Positions 1-5,366 of a stretch of 6,019 nucleotides of DNA are shown in pieces; positions within the stretch are counted from its first letter, which is position 1; every line of letters starts with the position of its first letter. Position numbers and translations under genes: made by a program. Source of the stretch: Campylobacterota bacterium (GTDB lineage: Bacteria > Campylobacterota > Campylobacteria > Campylobacterales > Sulfurovaceae); the NCBI GenBank assembly GCA_013153825.1, contig JAADDP010000110.1, positions 1-6,019 on the forward strand, written 5' to 3'. Under the pieces are notes generated by a model. It saw only the letters and a program-made list of their open reading frames with translations, did no database searches and was not told where the DNA came from.

Positions 1-152
1 AGTCAAAATACTCTATGAAGGTATTTGATTTCTCTGTGGCACTTGGCTGTTTCCAGAGATTTATGTCTCTTCCTATATATCCACTAATGACAGATAGTGA
101 TGTAAGAAAGGTTTGCGAAGCTGTAAAAGAGGTTTCATCTGAACATATCTAG
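1..152 (+). CDS. DegT/DnrJ/EryC1/StrS-family aminotransferase, C-terminal fragment
   Basis: Only the last 49 codons and a TAG stop are present; the gene enters from the left edge with its first full codon at position 3. The tail contains SLPIYPLMTDSDVRKV, which matches the C-terminal pattern of PLP-dependent DegT/DnrJ/EryC1/StrS sugar aminotransferases: LPIYP, then a short acidic stretch, then a helix with V..V..AV. These enzymes transfer an amino group to a keto-sugar nucleotide, usually for surface polysaccharide, lipid A or flagellin glycans. The catalytic lysine and PLP pocket lie outside the window, so substrate and subfamily (for example PseC-like or another) cannot be told. lpxK follows after 28 bp on the same strand, which fits an envelope-sugar setting but does not prove it. 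The family call is fairly good; any specific function would be a guess. Confidence 0.72.
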   Translation, partial: SKYSMKVFDFSVALGCFQRFMSLPIYPLMTDSDVRKVCEAVKEVSSEHI

Positions 153-158
153 TCTAAA

Positions 159-164
159 AAGGAG
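159..164 (+). promoter_or_regulatory. Shine-Dalgarno AAGGAG upstream of lpxK
   Basis: AAGGAG lies just after the TAG stop of the aminotransferase. It is 16 nt from the first conventional in-frame start (TTG at 181), longer than the usual 5-9 nt. It is only 7 nt from an in-frame ATA at 172. This leaves the exact lpxK start open. No other in-frame ATG or GTG start lies between this site and 181. Confidence 0.55.
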
Positions 165-180
165 TAAGTTTATATATAGA

Positions 181-1119
181 TTGGTATTGGGATATGAGAG
201 ATTGCTATTTTCTCCAAGAGGAATAGATTGGTTTATTATAATTACTCTATCCCCTCTATCTCTAATATATTCTATATATATGTTTTTTAGAAGGATATCT
301 ACAAAGAGAAAAGAATTTAATATTCCAATTATTAGCATTGGTAATTTAGTAGTTGGAGGTAGTGGAAAGACACCATTTATAATATCTCTAGCCTCAAACC
401 TAAAAGTATCAAAAATATATATTATATCTAGAGGGTATGGGAGAAGAAGTAGAGGGCTTATTGAGGTTAGTAGAGATGGAGAGATTTTAACAGATATATA
501 TAGTAGTGGAGATGAGGCTATGTTGATGGCAAAATCTCTCTCTAATGTATCTATTGTTGTATCGGAGAGTAGAGAGAGGGCAATTAAATTTGCCAAGAGG
601 AGAGGGGCTAAGATTATACTGCTTGATGATGGCTTCAATAGGGTAGAGATTAAAAAGTTTGAAATTCTACTATTTCCCAAAAATATAAAAAACTACTTCC
701 CAATTCCAGCTGGTGCTTTTCGTGAACTATACTGGACAAAGAGTTTTGCAAATCTAAACCTCTATGAGGATATAGATTTTAAGAGAGTAGTAACTATCCA
801 AAATAGAACAGATAGAATGTTACTTGTTACAGCAATATCAAACCCAAAACGCTTAGATGAGTTTATCCCCAAAAACTCTATAGTTGCAAAGATATATCTA
901 CAAGACCACAGCTTTTTTAATATAGATGAGATAGAGAGAGAATTTAAACGATATGGTGCTACATCTCTTCTAGTAACAGAGAAAGATTTAGTAAAGCTAG
1001 AGAAGTTTAAGTTACCTATATCCGTTTTAAATTTAAAATTGGAGCTAAAAGAGTATATTCTAGAAGAGATATACTCATATATAGATAGTTTTGGAGTAGA
1101 TTTTGTCAATAGAAGATAA
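181..1119 (+). CDS. lpxK: Tetraacyldisaccharide 4'-kinase (lipid A 4'-kinase)
   Basis: LpxK phosphorylates the 4' position of the tetraacyldisaccharide 1-phosphate precursor to make lipid IVA, at the cytoplasmic face of the inner membrane. The 312-aa product has the expected order. An N-terminal hydrophobic segment spans about residues 17-36. A P-loop, GNLVVGGSGKTP, is at 54-65. SRGYGR is at 83-88, GDEAML at 110-115, VSESRERA at 127-134 and DDGFNR at 149-154. PAGAFREL is at 176-183, DHSF at 242-245 (the catalytic-histidine region in the family) and TEKDLVKL at 266-273. Length is normal for the family. The DDGFQ-type motif has Asn instead of the usual Gln. The start is uncertain: TTG 181 is the first conventional start but sits 16 nt from the Shine-Dalgarno, and TTG 187 and a non-standard ATA at 172 are alternatives. 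The 3' end overlaps the next gene by 17 nt, suggesting co-transcription and translational coupling. Confidence 0.95.
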   Translation: MVLGYERLLFSPRGIDWFIIITLSPLSLIYSIYMFFRRISTKRKEFNIPIISIGNLVVGGSGKTPFIISLASNLKVSKIYIISRGYGRRSRGLIEVSRDGEILTDIYSSGDEAMLMAKSLSNVSIVVSESRERAIKFAKRRGAKIILLDDGFNRVEIKKFEILLFPKNIKNYFPIPAGAFRELYWTKSFANLNLYEDIDFKRVVTIQNRTDRMLLVTAISNPKRLDEFIPKNSIVAKIYLQDHSFFNIDEIEREFKRYGATSLLVTEKDLVKLEKFKLPISVLNLKLELKEYILEEIYSYIDSFGVDFVNRR

Positions 1120-1669
1120 GCTTAAGTGGGATAGAAGATATCAGAACAATCCAATACCAGATAGACCAATAGATTTAGTGGTAGAGTATGCTAAGTTGGC
1201 AGAGGTTGGAGATGCTCTTGATATCGCCTGTGGTATGGGGAGACACTCAAAATATTTGGCATCACTAGGTTTTAGGGTAGATGCTCTAGATATTAGCAGT
1301 GTAGCACTAGATGCAATTAGAGATTTTAACAATATCACTGTGCAAGAGGTCGATTTTGATAACTACTCAATAGATAAAGCAGATTTTTATAATCTGATTA
1401 TATGCACATTTTTTCTCAAGAGGGAGTTATTTCCAGAGATAGTTAAGGCTCTAAAGAGAGGTGGTATCTTTATATATGAGAGCTTTGTAGAGCATCCAGA
1501 CAATGAACAGGCTCCATCAAATTCAGCTTTTCTGCTCAAAGAGGGGGAGTTAAGGGATATTTTTAATGGAGAGTTGGATTTTATCGAGTATAGGGAGTAT
1601 TGGTCAATGACAATGAAGGGGAATAGAATGAGGCGAGTCTCCTTTGTGGGGAGAAAGAGTCTTGGATAG
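1103..1669 (+). CDS. Class I SAM-dependent methyltransferase (TehB-like)
   Basis: This 188-aa cytosolic protein has a Rossmann-fold methyltransferase core. Motif I, ALDIACGMG, is at residues 38-46. The second-strand acidic residue is in VDALDIS at 59-65 (Asp63, which should bind the ribose of S-adenosylmethionine). An N-terminal W-D-R-R-Y patch at 9-13 is typical of TehB-like and related small methyltransferases. The C-terminal half contains YESF followed by a loop and a KEGEL segment, also seen in that group. The start is TTG at 1103, with GGAG at 1093-1096 six bases upstream, inside the lpxK end. The substrate is not predictable: TehB homologues were named for tellurite or selenite resistance, but many act on other small molecules. 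Tight overlap with lpxK and the DUF309 gene puts it in the same transcript. The family call is strong, the specific role unknown. Confidence 0.85.
   Translation: MSIEDKLKWDRRYQNNPIPDRPIDLVVEYAKLAEVGDALDIACGMGRHSKYLASLGFRVDALDISSVALDAIRDFNNITVQEVDFDNYSIDKADFYNLIICTFFLKRELFPEIVKALKRGGIFIYESFVEHPDNEQAPSNSAFLLKEGELRDIFNGELDFIEYREYWSMTMKGNRMRRVSFVGRKSLG
1648..1653 (+). promoter_or_regulatory. Shine-Dalgarno GGGGAG that favours the DUF309 start at 1662
   Basis: GGGGAG sits 8 nt before TTG 1662, a good spacing. A longer reading from TTG 1644 would add six residues and would have to rely on a weaker GAGG about 10 nt upstream of it. I therefore prefer 1662. The site lies inside the end of the methyltransferase gene, as expected for translational coupling. 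Confidence 0.5.
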
Positions 1670-2000
1670 GGAGATAGCCAACGGTTTAGAGGAGTTTATA
1701 TCTCTAATTGAGAGGGGAGATTTTTTTGAGGCTCATGAGATACTAGAGGCTGTATGGCATAAGAGTAGAGCAGTAAACCACCCAGAGAGGCTTCTAATAA
1801 AGGGGCTAATAAATGGGGCTATCGCATTTGAGCATATTAAGAGGGGCAGAAAAAATTCTCTAAAGTGTAGCCAGATTACGATGGGTTCATATATGAGATA
1901 TAGAGATATGTGTAACCCATCTATTAGAAACTTTAAACTATTTAGAGAGGCGTGTAGTGCTATAGATAACCACCGTTATAAAAAAATTATAAATAAGTAG
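1662..2000 (+). CDS. DUF309 domain-containing protein
   Basis: The product is 112 aa from TTG 1662 (118 aa if started at TTG 1644). It carries the hallmark of the DUF309 family: GDFFEAHEILEAVW, at residues 19-32 of the shorter form. This is followed by an all-helical region in which R-L-L-I-K-G-L-I-N-G-A and a later H..RG keep the family pattern of a conserved second helix pair. The biochemical function of DUF309 proteins is not established. The conserved His-Glu in HEILE could be a metal- or ligand-binding site, but that is inference. The gene overlaps the methyltransferase stop by 8 nt and is the last of the lpxK-methyltransferase-DUF309 run before a probable new promoter. No signal peptide or membrane segment is visible. 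The family call is confident; the start is less so. Confidence 0.85.
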   Translation: MDREIANGLEEFISLIERGDFFEAHEILEAVWHKSRAVNHPERLLIKGLINGAIAFEHIKRGRKNSLKCSQITMGSYMRYRDMCNPSIRNFKLFREACSAIDNHRYKKIINK

Positions 2001-2001
2001 G

Positions 2002-2007
2002 TATAAT
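2002..2007 (+). promoter_or_regulatory. Probable sigma70 -10 box (TATAAT) for mog
   Basis: A perfect TATAAT begins 1 nt after the DUF309 stop, in the only gap of this stretch (2001-2028). Transcription would start near 2013, leaving a leader of about 16 nt that holds AGGGA at 2020-2024 before the mog ATG. There is no clear -35 hexamer. That is common in Campylobacterota, whose housekeeping promoters rely on the -10 box plus AT-rich upstream DNA, and 1976-2000 is indeed AT-rich. Read-through from lpxK is also possible. Confidence 0.5.
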
Positions 2008-2028
2008 CCTCTCTAAAAAAGGGAATAG

Positions 2029-2559
2029 ATGGATAAGATAAGAGTTGGTGTAGTCACCACAAGCGATAGGGCAAGTGCTGGAATATATGAGGATATATCT
2101 GGAAAAGCTATTATGGATACGATGAATGAGTATCTATTAAATGAGTGTGAGTATGAGTATAGATGTATTCCAGATGAGCAAGATACCATAGAGAGGACTC
2201 TAAGAGAGTTGGCAGATATTAGGTGTGACCTAATTGTCACAACAGGAGGCACAGGCCCAGCACCAAGAGATGTGACAACAGAGGCGACAGAGGCTGTTTG
2301 TCAAAAAATTCTACCAGGCTTTGGGGAGCAGATGAGAGCTGTTAGTCTAAAGTATGTCCCAACAGCAATCCTATCGAGGCAAACGGCAGGAATTTGTGGT
2401 AACTCTCTAATTATAAATCTACCAGGTAAACCAAAATCTATTAGAGAGTGTCTAGATGCTGTATTTCCTGCAGTTCCATACTGTATAGATTTAATTGGTG
2501 GAAACTATATGGAGGCTGATGAGTCTATAATTAAGATATTTAGACCAAAGGGTAAGTAG
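2029..2559 (+). CDS. mog: Molybdopterin adenylyltransferase
   Basis: Mog (MogA) adenylylates molybdopterin with ATP, priming it for molybdate insertion in molybdenum-cofactor synthesis in the cytosol. The 176-aa protein reads as MogA/MoaB fold throughout. TTSDRAS is at residues 10-16, TTGGTGPAPRD at 71-81 (the nucleotide/molybdopterin-binding signature with its conserved Asp81), PGFGEQMR at 96-103, SRQTAGI at 116-122 and NLPGKP at 130-135. A C-terminal VPYCIDL segment is close to E. coli Mog. It is shorter than the roughly 195-aa E. coli protein, with a smaller insert before VPYCI. The start is ATG with AGGGA 4 nt upstream. Mo/W-cofactor enzymes such as nitrate reductase or formate dehydrogenase are therefore expected elsewhere in the genome. 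Close resemblance to Mog rather than MoaB rests on the FGEQMR and SRQ..GI segments. Confidence 0.95.
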   Translation: MDKIRVGVVTTSDRASAGIYEDISGKAIMDTMNEYLLNECEYEYRCIPDEQDTIERTLRELADIRCDLIVTTGGTGPAPRDVTTEATEAVCQKILPGFGEQMRAVSLKYVPTAILSRQTAGICGNSLIINLPGKPKSIRECLDAVFPAVPYCIDLIGGNYMEADESIIKIFRPKGK

Positions 2560-2768
2560 TGAATATTGATTTTATTGAGAGAAAGTTTGAAGAGATATAT
2601 AGAGAGTTGGAAAGAGAGGTCTTAGATGTTTTAAAAGATGAGAGCCTCGATAAGAAGCAGACAAACTTAAGAGTTAAACCTCTAAGCTCAACAAAAAAAA
2701 TTCTTCAAAATGCGTTGGATAGTATAAAGATGGTAGAAAAGATATCAAAAGAGGATTTAAAAAGGTGA
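2559..2768 (+). CDS. Small helical hypothetical protein (69 aa)
   Basis: I do not recognise this protein. It starts with GTG at 2559, sharing one base with the mog stop (TAGTG), and has AAAGGG about 6 nt upstream. It ends in TGA within a GTGA overlap with the next gene. The sequence is highly charged and predicted helical. Residues 6-27 (IERKFEEIYREL...) have an amphipathic, coiled-coil-like spacing of I, F, I and L. A middle Lys-rich linker follows (KKQTNLRVK, 32-40), and then a second helix at about 44-66. It has no Cys, no signal and no membrane segment. The length and the two-helix shape recall exonuclease VII small subunit, but the diagnostic LE.IV..LE pattern is missing, so I do not call it XseB. 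That it is a real gene is supported by tight packing and coding-like composition; its function is unknown. Confidence 0.7.
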   Translation: MNIDFIERKFEEIYRELEREVLDVLKDESLDKKQTNLRVKPLSSTKKILQNALDSIKMVEKISKEDLKR

Positions 2769-2923
2769 ATATCTCTATGTTAATGGCTTGGACAGTTATC
2801 TACATACTATTGATATTTCTACTCTTCTACCTCTTCTATAAGGCGTTAAAGACTCAAAATAGGAGATATAACTACTATATTATCGCCACCTTTTTTAGTC
2901 TAGTAATTTTACTGTTTATTTAA
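2765..2923 (+). CDS. Small two-helix membrane protein (52 aa), unrecognised
   Basis: This reading frame fills the gap between the 69-aa gene and the S4 gene. It starts with GTG at 2765, overlapping the previous stop by 4 nt (GTGA), and ends with TAA at 2923, just before the AAAGGAG of the next gene. In-frame ATGs at 2777 and 2783 are alternative starts. The protein is almost wholly membrane: a hydrophobic helix at about residues 8-25 (WTVIYILLIFLLFYLFY), a basic loop at about 26-36 (KALKTQNRRY), and a second helix at about 38-52 ending at the stop. By the positive-inside rule the loop should face the cytoplasm, with both ends outside. I recognise no family and assign no function. The gene lies in an operon-like run between a helical protein and an RNA-binding protein. 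Its exact fit between neighbours and its clean hydrophobic pattern argue that it is translated. Confidence 0.68.
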   Translation: MNISMLMAWTVIYILLIFLLFYLFYKALKTQNRRYNYYIIATFFSLVILLFI

Positions 2924-2933
2924 AGGAGTATTT

Positions 2934-3179
2934 ATGAGGATAGATAAGTGGTTATCTAGTGTTAATGTGGTTAAGAGAAGAACAGTGGCTTTGGATATGA
3001 TAAAGAGTGGAGTTGTCTCCATCAACGGTATGAAGGTTAAGCCGAGTAGAGAGGTTAAGGTTGGAGATAAAGTTAAGATAGAGTATCTAAAAGGGGCTAG
3101 GGAGTTTGAGGTGTTGAAGATACCAACTACAAAGACGGTTCCAAAGAGTAAAAAAGATGAGTATGCGAGAGAGCTATGA
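2934..3179 (+). CDS. S4 domain RNA-binding protein (RqcP/Hsp15-like)
   Basis: This 81-aa basic protein is a single S4 domain. MRIDKWLSSVNVVKRRTVA at residues 1-19 is the RNA-binding helix pair, followed by SGVVSINGMKVK at 25-36 and the strand V..GDKVKI at 42-49. A short tail at 60-81 (VLKIPTTK... ending DEYAREL) is like that of RqcP and Hsp15. Such proteins bind 23S rRNA and stalled 50S subunits carrying peptidyl-tRNA, acting in ribosome-associated quality control or recycling. Whether this one acts as RqcP or Hsp15 cannot be told from sequence alone. It has an excellent Shine-Dalgarno (AAAGGAG, 5 nt before ATG 2934). Its TGA overlaps the trpD ATG by 4 nt. A similar S4 gene sits just upstream of tsaE-lptB in Campylobacter jejuni, so the linkage is old. 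Confidence 0.88.
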   Translation: MRIDKWLSSVNVVKRRTVALDMIKSGVVSINGMKVKPSREVKVGDKVKIEYLKGAREFEVLKIPTTKTVPKSKKDEYAREL

Positions 3180-4144
3180 GAGAGCATTTTGAGAAACTAT
3201 TTAAAAATGAGTTAAGTCCCGATGAGGCAAGGGAGTTTTTAATAGACCTATATAATAGGGGAGAGAGTGGAGAGGAGATAGCCATAGCCTCTAGTATTAT
3301 GAGAGACCACTCAATAAAACTTCCAATATCAGATGATTTAAAGAGTAAAATTATCGATATAGTTGGAACGGGAGGCGATAGAAGTGGAACATTTAATATC
3401 TCAACTACAGTCTCTCTACTTTTGGCATCTATTGGCTCATATGTGGCTAAACATGGAAATCGAAGTATCACAAGCCGTTCAGGCTCTGCCGACCTACTAG
3501 AGGGTCTAGGTATAAATCTAAATCTAACTCCAAAACAGCAGGTTAAGATGTTAGAGGAGAGTCGTTTCTGTTTTATGTTTGCAATAAACCACCACCCAGC
3601 TATGAAGCATATTATGCCAGTTAGAAAATCTATAGAGCATCGAACAATATTTAATCTTCTAGGCCCATTAACAAGCCCTGCAGGGGCAAAAAAGTATCTA
3701 TTGGGGGTTTTTAGTCCAGAGTATATTGAGAAGATGGCAACAGCTCTAATAAGATTGAATACAGAAAGAGCCTTTGTTGTAAGTAGTCTTGATGGAATGG
3801 ATGAGATATCTCTTAGTTCAAATACGGAGTTTGCCTATATTGAGGGTGGAAAATATAGTAGTGGGGAGATAGACCCTGAGAAGTTTGGATTTAAGAAAGT
3901 TCCAAAAGAGGCAATTTTGGGTGGAGACTCCAGAAAAAATGGGGAGATTACCCTAAATATATTTAGGAATAGAGCCACTAGACCCCAAAAGGATATTGTG
4001 ATATTAAATGGAGGGTATGCACTATTTGCAGATGGAATTAGTAGAGACCTCAAAGAGGGGTTTGAGATGGTAAGAGATGCAATAGAGAGTGGAAGAGCTA
4101 GAGAGCATTTAGAGCTTATAAAAAAGATTTCAAATGGCTTATAG
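3176..4144 (+). CDS. trpD: Anthranilate phosphoribosyltransferase
   Basis: TrpD joins anthranilate to PRPP to give N-(5-phosphoribosyl)anthranilate, the second step of tryptophan synthesis, in the cytosol. The 322-aa protein has an N-terminal helical domain at about 1-60. The catalytic glycosyltransferase class III core then follows: GTGGD at 64-68 and NISTT at 74-78 (PRPP/Mg binding), KHGNR at 92-96, SGSAD at 102-106, HHPAMKH at 138-144 and HRTIFNLLGPL at 154-164. The metal-binding DE pair is in GMDEIS at 206-211. Length is near the usual 330-345 aa. The start is ATG 3176, overlapping the S4 stop (ATGA), with only a weak upstream GAGAG, so it probably depends on coupling. No other trp gene is in the window: trpD stands apart from the pathway and sits between the S4 gene and tsaE. 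The protein has no glutamine amidotransferase domain fused to it. Confidence 0.96.
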   Translation: MREHFEKLFKNELSPDEAREFLIDLYNRGESGEEIAIASSIMRDHSIKLPISDDLKSKIIDIVGTGGDRSGTFNISTTVSLLLASIGSYVAKHGNRSITSRSGSADLLEGLGINLNLTPKQQVKMLEESRFCFMFAINHHPAMKHIMPVRKSIEHRTIFNLLGPLTSPAGAKKYLLGVFSPEYIEKMATALIRLNTERAFVVSSLDGMDEISLSSNTEFAYIEGGKYSSGEIDPEKFGFKKVPKEAILGGDSRKNGEITLNIFRNRATRPQKDIVILNGGYALFADGISRDLKEGFEMVRDAIESGRAREHLELIKKISNGL

Positions 4145-4550
4145 AGAGATAGTTGCCTCCTTAGATAGTTTAGAGCCACTACTAGATTATCTAAATAGTA
4201 ATTTGCCAGAAGATGCCATAATCTTTTTAAATGGAACTTTAGCGTCGGGAAAGACCACCTTAACAAAGGCCATTGCAAAATATATAGGGTTAGATAGTAG
4301 TGTAACCTCTCCAACATTCTCTCTTCAACAGATATATGGAGATAGACTATACCATTACGATTTATATAGAATTAGTGATTTAGAGTTTATGAGTCTTGGA
4401 CTTTTTGAGGAGTTTGATAAGAGTGGATGGCATATAGTGGAGTGGGGAAGTGAGAGTTTAAGAGATTTAACCCTAAATGCTGGATATAATATCTGCTCTA
4501 TCGATATAGAGATTTTAGAGGGTAAGAGAAGATATAAGATAGAGATATGA
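4134..4550 (+). CDS. tsaE: tRNA threonylcarbamoyladenosine biosynthesis ATPase TsaE
   Basis: TsaE is the small P-loop ATPase that works with TsaD and TsaB to load the threonylcarbamoyl group onto A37 of ANN-decoding tRNAs (t6A). The 138-aa product has the P-loop GTLASGKTT at residues 34-42. The switch-like segment VTSPTFSL is at 57-64, LYHYDLYRI at 72-80 and the Walker B-like HIVEWG at 100-105, all in the family's order and spacing. The P-loop reads L-A-S-G-K rather than the common L-G-A-G-K, but keeps the essential Lys40 and Thr41. Length is typical (about 135-155 aa). ATG 4134 lies inside the trpD end, an 11-nt overlap. The stop overlaps the lptB ATG by 4 nt. This placement directly before lptB matches the Campylobacter order. 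Confidence 0.95.
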   Translation: MAYREIVASLDSLEPLLDYLNSNLPEDAIIFLNGTLASGKTTLTKAIAKYIGLDSSVTSPTFSLQQIYGDRLYHYDLYRISDLEFMSLGLFEEFDKSGWHIVEWGSESLRDLTLNAGYNICSIDIEILEGKRRYKIEI

Positions 4551-5272
4551 GACACACTTTAGAGGCAAAAGAGTTATCAAAGATAATAAAAAAGAGTAAG
4601 ATTATCCATAATGTATCACTTAAGGTTACATCTGGTGAGGTTGTAGGACTTTTAGGCCCAAATGGAGCTGGAAAAAGCACAAGCTTCTATATGATTTGTG
4701 GGATTACAGATGTTACAACTGGTAAAGTTCTACTAGATGATAGGGATATCACAAATCTATCTCTTAGCACAAGAGCAAAGTTGGGAATAGGTTATCTTCC
4801 TCAAGAGTCTAGCATATTTAAGGATTTAACGGTTGAAGATAATCTAATTATTGCAGGAAAAGCGATAGGGCTGGATAGAAAAAAGATAGATGATAGGATA
4901 AAAAAACTTCTTACCCTATTTAATATAGAGCCAATTAGAAAACGATATGGAGTTCAACTAAGTGGAGGAGAGAGGAGAAGAGTAGAGATTGCTAGAGCAT
5001 TAGTTGGAGAGCCAAAATTTCTGTTACTAGATGAACCATTTGCAGGGGTTGACCCAATATCGGTAGAGGATATTCAGGGGATAATAAAGCAGTTAGTTAA
5101 GTTGAATATGGGGATATTAATTACAGACCACAATGTTAGAGAGACTCTGGGGATTTGTGATATGGCATTTGTAATGAAGAGTGGAGAGATGTTAGCATCT
5201 GGAGATAGTAATGCAATTATGAATGATAAAAATGTTAGAAAATACTATTTAGGAGAAAATTTTCACTTTTAA
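4547..5272 (+). CDS. lptB: LPS export ABC transporter ATP-binding protein LptB
   Basis: LptB is the cytoplasmic ATPase that, with LptF and LptG, extracts lipopolysaccharide from the inner membrane and drives it across the Lpt bridge to the cell surface. The 241-aa protein shows a full ABC cassette: Walker A GPNGAGKST at residues 37-45, the Q-loop GYLPQE at 82-87, the signature LSGGE at 138-142 followed by RRRVEIARAL, Walker B FLLLDE at 158-163 and the switch histidine in ITDHNVRET (His195). The PQE-SSIFKDLTV.DN run and FAGVDPISVEDIQ after Walker B distinguish LptB from branched-chain amino acid (LivG/LivF) ATPases. Length is as expected. The start ATG overlaps the tsaE TGA, giving coupled translation. 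It is the last gene of the packed cluster and is followed by 127 bp of non-coding DNA, not directly by rpoN as in C. jejuni. Confidence 0.96.
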   Translation: MRHTLEAKELSKIIKKSKIIHNVSLKVTSGEVVGLLGPNGAGKSTSFYMICGITDVTTGKVLLDDRDITNLSLSTRAKLGIGYLPQESSIFKDLTVEDNLIIAGKAIGLDRKKIDDRIKKLLTLFNIEPIRKRYGVQLSGGERRRVEIARALVGEPKFLLLDEPFAGVDPISVEDIQGIIKQLVKLNMGILITDHNVRETLGICDMAFVMKSGEMLASGDSNAIMNDKNVRKYYLGENFHF

Positions 5273-5276
5273 TCCT

Positions 5277-5311
5277 GTAACAAAAATACTCAATTGAGTT
5301 TTTAGCGTTAC
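5277..5311 (+). terminator. Palindromic hairpin after lptB, possible weak terminator
   Basis: The core is a perfect 12-bp palindrome, ACTCAATTGAGT at 5288-5299. It is preceded by AAAAA and followed by TTTT, so either strand would give a short hairpin (ACTC/GAGT, loop AATT) trailed by U residues. An outer pair, GTAAC at 5277-5281 and GTTAC at 5307-5311, could extend the stem with an internal bulge. It begins 4 nt after the lptB stop. The stem is AT-rich and the U run short, so termination may be partial. A protein-binding palindrome is an alternative. Confidence 0.42.
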
Positions 5312-5323
5312 TTAATTTCCATT

Positions 5324-5366
5324 TATAATCTCTATAACTCTATGCTAAGCCTTTCTAAGCTATAAT
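5324..5366 (+). promoter_or_regulatory. Probable atpB promoter region with two TATAAT boxes
   Basis: Two perfect TATAAT hexamers occur in the 127-bp lptB-atpB gap, at 5324-5329 and 5361-5366. The second is the better candidate: transcription would start near 5373, giving a leader of about 27 nt that includes AGGA at 5389-5392, 7 nt before the atpB ATG. Neither has a convincing -35 hexamer. Directly abutting the second box are two copies of CTAAGC at 5345-5350 and 5355-5360, exactly 10 bp apart. No larger conserved RNA or riboswitch is evident in the rest of the gap. Confidence 0.5.

Noticed and set aside
165..180. TATATA run before lpxK as a promoter
   Set aside because: The run lies downstream of the Shine-Dalgarno, so a promoter there would exclude the ribosome site; it is more simply AT-rich leader.
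135..680. 181-codon open frame on the minus strand
   Set aside because: It lies opposite lpxK, whose motifs are unmistakable. The product is a low-complexity Leu/Ile/Ser string with no recognisable domain, as expected from the complement of purine-rich coding DNA.
762..1338. Minus-strand frames opposite the lpxK 3' end and the methyltransferase
   Set aside because: They mirror conserved coding sequence on the + strand and have no family signature.
2029..2559. MoaB rather than Mog for the molybdopterin protein
   Set aside because: The FGEQMR, SRQTAGI and C-terminal VPYCI segments fit Mog better, so Mog was kept.
2559..2768. 69-aa protein as exonuclease VII small subunit (XseB)
   Set aside because: Size and helicity fit, but the conserved LE.IV..LE core and the usual neighbour xseA are absent.
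3127..4317. Minus-strand open frames of 114 and 160 codons opposite trpD and tsaE
   Set aside because: Both are fully covered by strongly supported + strand genes, show no motifs or ribosome sites, and are Leu/Ser-rich like the other antisense frames here.
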